Below are positions 23,501 through 36,400 of a stretch of DNA of 64,000 nucleotides, piece after piece; position 1 is the stretch's first letter, and every line of letters starts with the position of its first letter. Source of the DNA: Nemopilema nomurai (Eukaryota > Cnidaria > Scyphozoa > Rhizostomeae > Rhizostomatidae); assembly GCA_003864495.1 (NCBI GenBank), contig ML133420.1:4364340-4428339 (forward strand). Reading direction: 5' to 3'. The translations under genes were made by a program, and so were the position numbers. Under the pieces are notes generated by a model. That model had not been told where the DNA came from. It worked only from the letters and a program-made list of their open reading frames with translations, and did no database searches.

Positions 23501-26500
23501 TAATTTTGCCACTTGTTTGTTATTAGGGCAAGTTCAGCTAAAATCAGTAATATTGGTTTCAAATTTGAATAGCAGTTGTAAAGAATAATGGCTTTGAATT
23601 CAGAACATGATTTCAGCCATTTTTTGTAAGATGTTTTGATCTTTGAGTCAGTGAAAATGTCAGTTATTTTTTTTCAATTGATGCCATTTGATTTAGGTAG
23701 CTCAAAAGGATTTAATCAGGAAGAGCCAAGGTATCAAATCTTTTCAACTCAGGAACCATCGTTAAACCAGCCAGCACTTTTCTGCATGCATTCTTATTGT
23801 GAATCATCACCATAGTTCAATTTCATTATTTCTCAATGTGGTATTTTCATAGGGACCACTCTTTGTCCCATTCATTGATCTTTTTCTCAATTCATGCACT
23901 TTACAGCCAGAAGGTCCTGAAAATACTAGAGAATCATTCGTACAGCACTCTTCCAAAATGCAGCTTGCATTTCTACCTGTCAGTTCTTGTGACATGTCTT
24001 TTTCCACCAGGAAAGGAATGCGGAGGGGTGTTCTTATGTCAATGCTCCAAAAAGCTGCATCAACGCTGCCCACTTGGACTGGGCATCAAGGGGAAAGGTA
24101 CTTTGTTCTCCCTCCTTTGCAAATGAGGCTTTCATGCAGTTGTCTTAGTATCAAACAAGCTTATGTTCAACTATCTCCAAAAGTCATAACTATCATCCTT
24201 ACTTTGACAGTGCCCCTGCCCTTTGTGGATGCATTCCCGCTGACTCTGGCTACATTTGTCGTCCATCTGCCCATGTGAGTTGCCATTTTGTAGGATTGTC
24301 ATACCTCTTTTTGTAGAAACAACACATCAGCTTTTTAAGTGCTGAAGTGTGAAGGAAGCCCATAAACCTTTTCTTGTTATTGCCAAGTTTTAAATGGAAA
24401 GCTGCATATAGTAATGTAGAAGTACTATAGATAGGCAAGCAAAGTAAATGGTTCATAAGTCTTGATAAAGCCTTTAAGGAAGTAATACTTTGACAACGTT
24501 TTGGAAATTGGCATTATAGGTTGCAGCAAGGGTAAAAGGTTCCGACGGAGAGGAGCAATGGATTCTCGCAGAAGTTGTTGCATACAATTCTTCAAGCCAG
24601 AAGTAGGATGAATTAATTGCAATCATTGGCTTTTCTGTAGTTATATGGCTACCTTGGTTGTTACAATGGTCATAACTCATTGTCTTTGAAAATTCTGCAT
24701 TCTATAGAATATATTTACTTTTGAACACTGGTTATTTGTTGCCCTTTAAACATTGAATTCAATTTATTTAGGTACGATGTTGATGACATTGATTATACTG
24801 AAGAAGACGGAAAAGCAAGCCAGGAGTAATTGCTTTCTTTGTATACGTCATTTTATCGACTCGCACCAGACTCCAACCCGTTTGTATTTCTAAAGTTTCT
24901 CGATTTTGATACGGGCAGAGACAATTAAGACGTTTTTCGTGCGTCCCGATGCCTATTAAATCCCAAAGTGGCATGATAATCATTTCTAAGGCTTTCACCT
25001 GCGGGCAATGTACCTCTGCTGCAGGTCCTGAAATCTGTTTCGGTTTTTTGCAGACGACATCACCTAAGCCGACGACGTGTCATTCCGCTTCCACTGTGGA
25101 AGGCAGACCCGATTCGCAATCCAGAGGCTATTTTTCAACCCAACCAGGTTTGCGTTATGATAATAATGATAGCAAGGATCTACTCACCTATGATGACGAT
25201 GGTAGCTATAAAACTAATAGAAGCCGACTAAATTAAAAAGATTAAATTATCCTAAAACATTTCTTGCGCAAATTACACTTATCTTTCGTAATTGCCTTTT
25301 TTGCTTTCCGCTTACGTTTTGAAAAGTATGCGACTTTTTAGCAGCAACGAATGCCAAAAGACTTTCGTCTCGAGAAAGATTTCCCCTATCAATTTAGGGT
25401 TGAAATCTTGTTTAACCTAGCTGTCGTATATTTCTCTGGTAAATCGTTACGGATCCTGACTTCATCTAAAATCCTCCACAATTTAGTAACGAATCATTGA
25501 AGGCGATTCTTAAGCTTTTTCTGGATTTAGTTTGTTTCTCCTAACCTGAGTTTGTTTAAAACTCGTGCAAGTTCATTAAAGTTTTTTCCTTTTCTTTGCA
25601 TATTTTCGCTTCCATATTTTTTGGGTTTTTATACAAGTTTTTCCAGAGTTTTTGTCAGATCTTTCTGTATATGATGTGTCAATGTTCAATGAAATGGCAA
25701 GATATTTACTTCCAAATAACAAAAGATGGTACATTACACCATCTTAGCCTCATTTGGGTGGCAAGAAGTCGTTTGGAAAGGCGGCAGGTATCAACCAGTA
25801 GCCAATGCTAAACTTGCACCAGGGTCGCCTGCAGAAAGTTGCTCGCCAGGAAGAAAGTATAACCAATAAATAAACTAAATAGGAGATGCTTTTTTTAAGT
25901 TTGCTATAGCAAATATTTTCAATGCTTGCTCTGTGTAATCTTGATATACCTACAGTGGGTGAAAACCTGGCAGCAACAACCAGTGAAATTAGAGATCCTG
26001 TTGGTGTAACCTTGGCAACGTAGAAACCGTATCTAAGCTACAAAACGTACCAATGACAGGTTCAAATTGATCATAGGTTTGAACTCAAGAGCAATAAGAT
26101 GGCGCACCTGCCCAAGTTCAACTCAAGGTTGCTAGGTCTCTTATTAAGTCAACTCGTGCCCATTACTGCGCCACAACAACGACTGTATCACGTATGTTCT
26201 GCATTGCAGTTGGTGATGGCGCTGTACCCTCAAACGACCTGCTTTTATCGAGCGCTCATCCACGAGCAACCCGAAACGGTAAGTCGTTTCATGGAACATA
26301 CCCGCCTTGAGCAAACAACCGGATTTCGTGAAACCACAGTCATTAGCCTGTTTCGGTGTCATTAGCCTGTTTCGGTGTCATTAGCCTGTTTCGGTGTCAT
26401 TAGCCTGTTTTGGTGTCATTAGCCTGTTCCCTGTTTATAGATCAGCCTCTCAGTTATAAAACTCCCACAGCCTCTTTGTTGCTTTTTGGGACGACCAAAA

Positions 26501-26666
26501 TGTCGACCATTGGGTCATACAAACATTCTATTCACGGGCTTGAACATCTCTCTTACAGACCCAAGATGACTACTCTGTCCTGTTCGAAGACACCTCCTAC
26601 GCAGATGGATATTCCCCACCCTTAACTGCTCCGCAGCGCTACGTTGTGCAATACAAGAAGAAGTGA
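20573..26666 (+). CDS. SGF29: SAGA-associated factor 29, 12 exons, 296 aa
   Basis: SGF29 is a subunit of the SAGA and ATAC histone acetyltransferase complexes; its tandem Tudor domain reads H3K4me2/3. Exons: 20573-20659, 22524-22599, 22788-22860, 23381-23442, 23697-23730, 24011-24097, 24211-24274, 24520-24602, 24772-24825, 25054-25147, 26210-26278, 26559-26666; sum 891 nt, in frame, 296 aa against 293 in human. N-terminal coiled coil: ELHRMLLQIQ then EERSRSADNL and KLKGLY. Then RRGVLMSMLQ, the Tudor pair with VAARVKGSDGEEQWILAEVV, YDVDDID, RRRVIPLPLWKADP and ALYPQTTCFYRALIH, ending VLFEDTSYADGY and a Lys tail. The acidic and aromatic residues that bind the H3 tail in human SGF29 appear conserved. 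The start has G at -3 and +4. Tail to tail with NCoR, 790 bp apart. Confidence 0.95.
22246..22480. repeat. 15-bp minisatellite, about 16 copies
   Basis: Unit GTCCTATTTAGCGTT with single-base variants. It ends about 45 bp before the acceptor of SGF29 exon 2 (22524), within intron 1. It is open in several frames but is not coding. Confidence 0.95.
26339..26428. repeat. 19-bp minisatellite, about 5 copies
   Basis: Unit GTCATTAGCCTGTTTCGGT, located in the last SGF29 intron (26279-26558). Confidence 0.95.
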
Positions 26667-27456
26667 TTGGTTATTCGACTCCCATCTCTGATTCTCACTT
26701 TATTTGCATTATCAAAAATGAGACTGTGTTATGTTGATTCTGTTGATCCAGTTGCGACAGAATAATTAAAGTAGAAACACAGAAACGATAGTCAGGTTTT
26801 CGTTGAAGCTAAATAGTAAATAGAAATCGAAACCCTGCCACCTGACACGACCCCCTGTCTACAACAACAACAACAACTTAATTCGAAGCATTGCATTCAG
26901 ATTGAAACTTTAGACCAGCGCACTGTCTCAATTTTTCAGTCACTTATCTGCTCAAGGCCTCGGTGTGGCGCTGAGGCAAATATGATTTTGCCGGATTGAT
27001 AGCCTCATCTTCGTGGCTTCGATTAATTTCGATTCTAAATAGAAGAAACTAAATTCCTGTTCAAAATATTAAATGGCAATTGGTTCATGAGTGATTTTGC
27101 ACTGGGATCTAAAACAAATGCGTCATATTCTAGAAACATTGCTCAAATATAAACAGGCAACTATCTTTTTCACTACGCTGCTCTATTTGATTGTAATACA
27201 ATTTTTTCTCTGGGCTTGGGGACACACAGGAAACGAGAGTGGACTCTCTACAGCTTAAAATGTTTTGGAGAAGATTAAGACGAGAAACGAGTTTAAAAGG
27301 CCAGCATACTGGGATCTACCGACATCTTGCGTATACTTTTGCAATGTTTTTTGACTACTAACAGTTCCAAACATAAGATGGAAGGCTTCTTAAAGAAACA
27401 CCCATTGCCAGCCTCATACAAGAATGCCACAAAGTCAAATTCACCCAGTTTTTTAT
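26667..27456. other. Spacer between convergent SGF29 and NCoR
   Basis: 3' UTR and intergenic sequence for two convergent genes. No coding potential seen. No canonical AATAAA close behind the SGF29 stop was noticed; AATAAT near 26761 may serve. Confidence 0.4.
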
Positions 27457-27457
27457 T
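27452..27457 (-). terminator. Poly(A) signal overlapping the NCoR stop codon
   Basis: On the minus strand the NCoR end reads GAT TGA ATA AAA: the TGA stop (27459-27457) shares its last A with AATAAA (27457-27452). If used, cleavage would leave a 3' UTR of only about 10-30 nt. Its use is inferred. Confidence 0.4.
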
Positions 27458-30400
27458 CAATCTTCGTCGCTCAATGGTTCATATTCTATTACCGGCGCAA
27501 AATTGTCCGAAGTGAGATCCGTTGAAGTTCTATGAGTTGATTGTTGTATCAAGGGCACGTGACCCTCAGGGGTGATGACCACATCGTCATTGAGCAGGCG
27601 CTCGGTCAAGTGACTGAGGTTGTCCCCATGTTGGGGGAGTGCTTCGCCAAAGTCGGTTTTGGTACTTGGAGAGGGGCAGCAACTACTAGACCTGGACCCT
27701 TGCAGTGACCCAGAACGGGAGGTGGGCATTGAGCCGATTGTGAATGAAAGAGTTGAATAGGGGAAGGCCACTCCACCTAGATGTGTCCTTGGGGAACTTT
27801 GGGCCGTGACTGGTATATTCAAAGACAGCACCGAATGCGCAAACGACTGTGGGACATCTACAAATTCACTCTCGTTTCTCTGCACCTCGGCAGGACTCAC
27901 CGGAGACCCTGGGGGCGAAATGGGAAATGTTTCATAATCCGGAATGAAGATGGCATTTTCTTCTTGATTTTCACCTATCTGCTCTACGCGCGCCTGTGCA
28001 GCTAAAGCCATGCTGCCACCAGCGCCACACGGCTCGTTCCTATCCACTTCATCTGCTTGGCTTGGTAAATTAGACATGGCCACAAAGCCTGCACTGCAGC
28101 GGTCCACCACTTTCGCTGTGAGCTCTTTTCCATGCCCAATCAGGCGGCTGTATGCTTGCTGTTCGCCGATCTCCGTCTCGTAGCCTTGCTGGAAGTCGCC
28201 CTCCTCATTGGTTGGCGCCACGTGGCCATCGCAAGCAAAGCCTTCCGCTGCTGGCCATAGCGTCAAGAATGGCTCCGCAGTATCCTCCTCTGCGCTTGGT
28301 GACCCTTCGCCTTCATGCTGTATACTGTCTATGGCTGCACTCGTCTCTTCCACATCCATAATTACTTGGTTTTCCACAAAAACGCTCCCGTCCCTGTCAT
28401 CCACCCCTTTGGCCAATCTTTTCCCTTCAGAATCGATGGGGAATGCTGTTTGGCTCTCCGATGATGGCGTTTTAGCTGGGGGCTCACATGGAACCACTGG
28501 TGCGGAATGTGGCACGTCTGCAGTCCCGTTGCCTGGGGGCGAATCCGCAGCACCTGGCCCTGCAGCAGAAGGCTCCGTGTCACTTGTCAACCTTCCTGTA
28601 CTTCCCAAGTCATCCCGGCTGCCCACAACTGCTTTGCTGTCTGATTCCTTTTCTCTTTCTACTATACCGTCTGAATCTGCTGCAAGATTACCTGCACTTG
28701 TCATTGCACCTCCACCCAGACTGTCAGCATCAAGCATTCCTTTGTCCTGATTGTCATCACTGACCTCAGTTGGCTGGCTAAATTGCGCTGCCGTCTTGTC
28801 CTTTTGGTGTCCCGCGAAATTCCTTCCTTCATCAAGCTTTAGCTCACTGTGGGGTGCACCCTCTTCCGATTGGCGTCCCACCCTCTGACTTTGCTCAAAG
28901 TAGTTGAGGCTCTCTCGCATGAGCTCCATCTCAGCCTCGTCTGCAGATATGGTGGCTTCCGAATCGACAGGACTTGATGGTCGATGCGCTCCTGCAATCT
29001 CTAAAGAAGGTACTAGAAGCTGGCTGCCAATTTGCTGGCCTTCTGCACCCGAGGGCCTGCCATTTTTAGGTGATCTTGATGGGCTGACAGGTGTACTTCC
29101 ATGGTGGCTAACAACATCTTTACTGAGAGAATCACGTGCTGGGTCCGTGTATGGAATTGTAGGGGACATCAGGGCTTCATCGTGAGTACTTTCTTCCTTT
29201 GACGATTGGCTAGTTATTATTGTCAATGAACTTAATTGGCTGCCATCTTTGATTACCGAAGCTGTTTGCGGTGAGGTAGCAAGAGTTTCTTTATCGAAAG
29301 CGCCATCCTTTTCTTCTTGCTCCCAAGGTCGGAAGAGGAAGGATGTTTTCTTGGATGGGGTGAATGACGGAGACAGCGGTAGTGTAGGACTCAGGTGCAG
29401 AGCAGAAAGTTTCCGCAAATCTCCCAAGGAGGTGGACAATTGTTGCTGTTTCTCGGATAGTACTGGTTTGTGCATAACGGAGTCGACGGAAGATGGTCGC
29501 GTACTCTTTGACTGACTCTTTATCTTGTCAACTGTGTTGAATCCTTTTGTGGTAAAGATGCTTTGCTCTTCTCGCGGCCAATTCAGCCTATAAGAATTAG
29601 TGTCAGGGAAGACCGGCATTTGCTCGTACGGTGAAAGTGCTCTTCCTCCATGAGAGCCTGTGATTGACATGTGAGGAGGAGCCTTCTGTACAACGCCCGT
29701 CGATATTCCATAGCTCAATCCCTGGGCCTTTCTGCCACCAGGTCGCGCATTCTTCTGAATTTCACCCTGCTGCTGTTGCGATTTAATGTCATGCATGTCA
29801 GGTCGCTTCTGCTTCTCGGGGTGGCTTTCAATCTCAGCCCTAGCATCGTAGTTTAGAAATGCCTGCCTTGCTGGTTGTGCGCTGCTTCTCAAACAGGAGC
29901 CTTGTAGCCTCTCCATCAAGTCTGACTGGCCGGGCGAGTGGCGATACGCGGGAGGGTCATGGTGAACAGGGGGGCTTCCCCGATGAACATCTAGGGCAGC
30001 CTTTCGCCCATCAACGTTTCGCATACGATGTTGTTCCATGGAGGGCTGGAACTCTCGCACAAAAGGAGCCATGGATCCCTGGGTACCTGCTGGCATATAG
30101 TGGAGCATACGGGGGTCTACAGAGGCTTGCGTGCCAGACTGAGCGGAGCCAACTTTGGGTAGATTTCCCATTCCTGGATGCCCGCTGACGATTTGCCTTA
30201 AAAGGGAGGCCTGGCTTGTGCCGCCTTTTTGCTGTGAAGTCTTTGCACTTTCCGCCCTGTCAGGGAACCTTTTCGCCATTCCCTCATTGGCCCTACTGAT
30301 GTATTGAAACCCTTGTCCTTCATGGCCGAAGTTCATATCTCCACCAACCATCGGCTTGTCTGTCACTCGCAACTGCCCATTGTGGTGTGCTTTGCTTTCA

Positions 30401-33400
30401 GCTTCAGAACAAGGACTCCGTCCCAATGACAGAGTCGGAATAGGCGCGGCTCGCTCGAGCATTTCATTGTATGTTCTTGGTCTCGCTTCTTTGACTGACA
30501 TGGGGTAGTTGGGCTCAAAATATGCCCCAGCAAACGGTCTTTCGTCTCCAAGACCAGCCATTGGTCGCGGCTGAAAATGCTTGAAGTTACTGGCTTGTCT
30601 CAATAAAGCATCACCCCGGTTTGGAAAAGCACCCTGGTACTCTAACATGCTGGAGTAGGAGGATTTCCCTTGGTGAAACTCAACTCTTCCTTGAGAAGCA
30701 AGCTCCCCACTAGAAACGGCTTGGCTAGAAACGACAGCAGGGAACACATACTGGCCATGTCTGGAAAACGCGAAACTATCTTGGTCCTTTGACGAGGCTG
30801 GATGGAAATGATGTCCAGCTGAAATGGGCATAGACGAAGTTTGGACGGGGGTGTTGTCATGATGGGGGCCGGCCTGTGAGATGACGTGTGCAAAGTGATT
30901 CATGGCTACAGTCGAGCTTTGGGGCAGATGACTGAACTGTTTCATTTGATGAAGTTGGGCCGGCATCAATGATGGCTGCCTACCAGCAAATGCTTGCATG
31001 GCGGCGCTTTGCTCCAGCGCTGGGAGCGGTGCAACTACGAATGGGTATGACTCATTTGTTTTGCTTGCATCGCTGTGGCATCGCTCCATTGCTTCGGTCA
31101 ATTGTTTTGTCCCCCGTGACACTCTGGCGTCGGATTGATGCTTGTGATATTCTCCTTTGAATCGCTCGCCTTGTTCCCCTTTGAAATCCTTTGTCTCCTC
31201 TTTACTCTTCAGGTCACCATCCAGTGTCCTTTCCAAGGCCTCCTTGAAAGCCCCGATCTCCCCCTGAAGCGATATGCCTTTTAGCAAAGACCTTGGGCTA
31301 CCAGCATTTCCGGTACTGTTAACCTGACTGTCTGTTTTGTTCATGAAGACGGGGGTCAGTGGTGGGGGCAGTGTGCGAGCTGCCAGGTCTTCTTTCATCA
31401 TCCCCTTGTCCGAGTACGTGCAAAGCAGCAGCGAGTTTGGTCGCTCGTCCCTCCTGCTTTCCGACGATTCGTTCTCTTTGTCGACTTCTGACTCCTTCAT
31501 CAACGAACCAGCGGATGCAAAATCTAGCAAAGGAAAACCACCATAATAACCTGGCAGCACTCAATTCACGCGAATAATACAACTTGTGGAAAAAACACAT
31601 TTTATCCAAAGAAAAGCAACTCAATTTACGCTTTTCTATCCATAGAGCAATTTAGGAATAAAGTTTTTTTAAAATCGATTAAAGGTTGATTTAATTCCAA
31701 AGCCCAATCCCACTATTTTGAACAATTCAGTTATTGGTCATTCTTTAGGCAGATTTCATAAGCATAGAGTAGTTTCCCAGAATGCCTTCCAAATCCGTAT
31801 TCCAATTCACCAGCAATCAGCGGTACATTATTTCATATTTTACGATGGATAGAAACGAACTCAGGGTCTAGCAATATCATCAGTAGATAAACAGTTCACA
31901 CAAAACGCTGATGCCCCTCAAGCTCACGACAATACAGACCTGGTTGGTGCGTGTAAGCCGGTCTATCGTCCCTCCCTTCCAAATCACTGCCTCCAGCTGG
32001 CTCCACTTCAGACAAGACTGTCTCTGTCTGCCTGCGCATCACTTTCGCGGGCGGCTCCGCAGCCATCAGCTCTTCCGTTCCTCCTCCGCACACCTTTTCA
32101 TCTGACACACACTGCTCGATCTCAACACCAGTGTCACGTTCAACCGTCAATTCCTCCCCACGACCCCCGGCACTATCGGCTTCCTTTGCAACCATTTCAG
32201 TGTCGGTTTCGCTCACATTCACTATCTCATCTCCTTCGCCCACGACTGCGTCTTTCTGCGTGTCACGTGCTACACTTCCATTTTCGAAGCCTTCCCCAAC
32301 GTCTTCAATCTCTACCATTTTCTCCTGCGCCGCGGCAGGTGCCACTTCCAAATGCTGCAGATCTGTCTCCCTTTCATGTTGGTTCGCTCTCCTCGATCTT
32401 CTGCGTTTAGAGTTCATCTCATCGTCAATTCCAGACCCTTGGTGTGAATACGACGCCATGCTCTATAAGGAATAGTTTAGTGGATAAAACCCTGTTCTCA
32501 GGCCGCGCAAGGCCCCGTCATGGCCATGCAAAAGTAACTTTGACCTGTCCAACTGCAAAGCACAAATTGAGAAACAAAACTGTCCATGGCTTACGTGCTT
32601 GGAAATTCCAAGAATTGACTCGAGGTGAAACTTCCGCTTGTAGTTGAAGTAGAAGTTTTTGCACTGGGCTTCGGACTTGGTGCTCACCAGCCGTGCAATA
32701 GCAGGCCAATTTCTGCCATGACATTTAAGTCCTGCAAAGAAAGTCGGGGCTTTCAGGAAGCGTCCTAATAATTCAAAATAAACGACAAGGAGAGATTCAC
32801 AAGAATCTGTCCACTGGAAATATATGAGCACCAACACGACCGTGGTGGACGAAAAGCGGCCTACCATCAATTGCTTTGGATATCTCCAGCTCTGACCAGC
32901 GCGATGGGTCCACATTCTCCGCTGTAAACACAATTGAAAAGAAAGTCACAAACTAACCAGATTACGTTAAAATTGTATTTTTTTAAATTGAGTTGATGCC
33001 AACGTTTAACAAGTTGCTGTAGCAGTAATTATATCAACTTTTATTGTTATGTTTATGCTGTAATTAAGTTAGGGGCCATCTTGGCCTAGATACCTTTTTA
33101 ATAAAAAAATGCAAAACATTGACAATATCGAACGGTGGAAAAACAAAATGGCGACAAAAATAAGACAAAAATTGCCAGTGACAATATTATAGGGTGACAA
33201 AACAAACTGATGACAAAAATAAGACAAAAGTCACCAGTGACCTTGTTGAACAGTGACAAAATCGGGAGAATACAACGAAACTAAGTGCAGTAAAGACCCA
33301 TGCCTGGCAAAGGTTTCCGCGCGAGGTATCGGGCAATCAGCTCGTCAACCGATTGCCTGCACTGGGTCTCCATTTGCGGAGTGACGAGTTTGCTTGAGGC

Positions 33401-36400
33401 AACTTCACAATTCGAAGTCGAGTCGGTCACCTCCAGTAATTTGTCCGAATTCGACCTCAACTCCCTGCGCCCTTCAGGCTTTTCCGACCCATCGTGCTCC
33501 AACCTGACGGCTTTGTCCTTATCTCGACCCAGTTCTCTCTGCGGATCCTGCTCCTTCGCTTTTTCCTTCTCCCTTTCTCTTTCCTTTTGCCTGAAACAAT
33601 TCCAAGAAGCACAGAAATGAAAAATCACAAAGTATCCAGAATAATCAAGAATCGAGCAGTTGGACGCAAAAAAGGACGACAATGTGCATTCTTTGTCTCG
33701 GATGTTTCGTTCGTTTGGCTCACCTCGTCTTGATCGGCTGGGGCTGTTGAAGGCTCTGCATCGTCGGCAGCGGCTGTGCATACGTCAGCGTGCTCACCAA
33801 CTGTCAATCAAATTGTCAAATGCAGTATTCATTTTCGTGAATAGGTAGCGCATGCAAGTCGCCTTGTAGTAACAGAACGGGAGACAACATTCGCTGACTC
33901 AATGTTGAAATGAGCCCCAGTTGACGGCCCCGTTAATCGTTATTCCGTCATTTGTTTACTTTCATTGCACCCAAAATGATTCAACTAGCAAGCAATAAGA
34001 ATCATCTTCACCTGGACCCTGGGTGCGCGTCAAGTCAAGCCTTAAAGGTACTTTTACCGCTTATTTGCTCGCGGAGTTTTAGGAGCAAAAGGAGAATGAC
34101 CAAATCAGAAGCTTCAAAACCAAATTCGGCTTAAGTGGCACGGGTAAAATACAATCTGATTCGCATCAACACTCGCATCATTGACGGGTACAGTTTTAGC
34201 CAACATCGCAAGGTCAAAGTCCACCTCCGGCCGCGCGAGCGTGCATGGAATAACGATAGATGAAATACGAGGCACACAAAGGCCAATAAATGAAATACGA
34301 GGCACACAAAGGCCAAAGCATCACCTGTCGCTGCAGTCGTCCCGTCTTCTTGCTCGGCTTTTTCGACGATGTTCCTTTAAAATTCTCTTTCCTTTTATTC
34401 CGGTAGTAATAAAGGACACATTCGGATACGTTCTGCAAGATAGCAACCTGCTCTTAGCGAGTTTAATCTCTCGCAAATCAACTTTAGAAGGGCATCATCA
34501 GCAAAAAGCATCAAGAAAGACAGGAAAAGTTTAAAATAGCAAATACTACAAAAAATTTATTAAAAAAGACTCGATACATTTAAACCAGGTGATCTACCAG
34601 ACAGTAGTAGACAGAATCCTCTGAAACCCTTGGCTGCACAACGTGACCATGAAATTCATCAAATCGCTCTGGGTTTTCATCAATAAAGAAGCAGGCATTT
34701 CCCGTCCTTAGTTCCACCGCCAAAATGGATAGAGGAACTGTTGAGCTGGATAATTATTTCTTTTACGGTATGAATAGAAGACAAACCTTTCTTTTTAGGC
34801 CTTCAGCAATCTTTTCAAAGTCTTTTGGGAACTGCGTAAACCTGTGAAAATACTTGATACTTGACATGGTTCTTACTTCGCTAAAAAAACGAACTATTGG
34901 TTATAGAAAAATTCGTGCACCAGACACTAAATTCTTATGTGATATCGTTTGATTTCAAAAGTATGAAGAAGGTATCTGAGGTATCAAAAGCAGGGTATAT
35001 GCAGAAGCATACCGGAATTAACGCAACCAGATGTCAGAAAAAAGATGTCAGAAAAAGATGTCAGAAAAAGATGTCAGAAAAAGATGTCAGAAAAAAGATG
35101 TCAGAAAAAAGTGGTCAGAAAAAAGATGTCAGAAAAAAGATGTCAGAAAAAGGTGTCAGAAAAAAGATGTCAGAAAAAGATGTCAGAAAAAGATGTCAGA
35201 AAAAGGTGTCAGAAAAAAGATGTCAGAAAAAGGTGTCAGAAAAAAGATGTCAGAAAAAGGTGTCAGAAAAAAGATGTCAGAAAAAGATGTCAGAAAAAAG
35301 ATGTCAGAAAAAAGATGTCAGAAAAAGATGTCAGAAAAAAGATGTCAGAAAAAAGATGTCAGAAAAAAGATGTCAGAAAAAGATGTCAGAAAAAAGATGT
35401 CAGAAAAAGATGTCAGAAAAAAGATGTCAGAAAAAGATGTCAGAAAAAAGATGTCAGAAAAAAGATGTCAGAAAAAGATGTCAGAAAAAAGATGTCAGAA
35501 AAAAGATGTCAGAAAAAGATGTCAGAAAAAAGATGTCAGAAAAAGGTGTCAGAAAAAAGATGTCAGAAAAAGATGTCAGAAAAAAGATGTCAGAAAAAAG
35601 ATGTCAGAAAAAGATGTCAGAAAAAAGATGTCAGAAAAAGGTGTCAGAAAAAAGATGTCAGAAAAAGATGTCAGAAAAAGGTGTCAGAAAAAAGATGTCA
35701 GAAAAAGGTGTCAGAAAAAAGATGTCAGAAAAAGATGTCAGAAAAAGATGTCAGAAAAAGATGTCAGAAAAAGGTGTCAGAAAAAAGATGTCAGAAAAAG
35801 GTGTCAGAAAAAAGATGTCAGAAAAAGATGTCAGAAAAAGTCAGAAAAAAGATGTCAGAAAAAGATGTCAGAAAAAAGATGTCAGAAAAAGGTGTCAGAA
35901 AAAAGATGTCAGAAAAAGGTGTCAGAAAAAAGATGTCAGAAAAAAGATGTCAGAAAAAGATGTCAGAAAAAAGATGTCAGAAAAAGATGTCAGAAAAAAG
36001 ATGTCAGAAAAAAGATGTCAGAAAAAAGATGTCAGAAAAAAGATGTCAGAAAAAAGATGTCAGAAAAAAGATGTCAGAAAAAGATGTCAGAAAAAGATGT
36101 CAGAAAAAAGATGTCAGAAAAAAGATGTCAGAAAAAGATGTCAGAAAAAAGATGTCAGAAAAAGGTGTCAGAAAAAAGATGTCAGAAAAAGATGTCAGAA
36201 AAAAGATGTCAGAAAAAAGATGTCAGAAAAAGATGTCAGAAAAAAGATGTCAGAAAAAGGTGTCAGAAAAAAGATGTCAGAAAAAGATGTCAGAAAAAGG
36301 TGTCAGAAAAAAGATGTCAGAAAAAGGTGTCAGAAAAAAGATGTCAGAAAAAGATGTCAGAAAAAGATGTCAGAAAAAGATGTCAGAAAAAGGTGTCAGA

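Noticed and set aside
28152..29515. Several plus-strand ORFs of 60-180 codons
   Set aside because: Shadows of the 4-kb NCoR final exon on the opposite strand.
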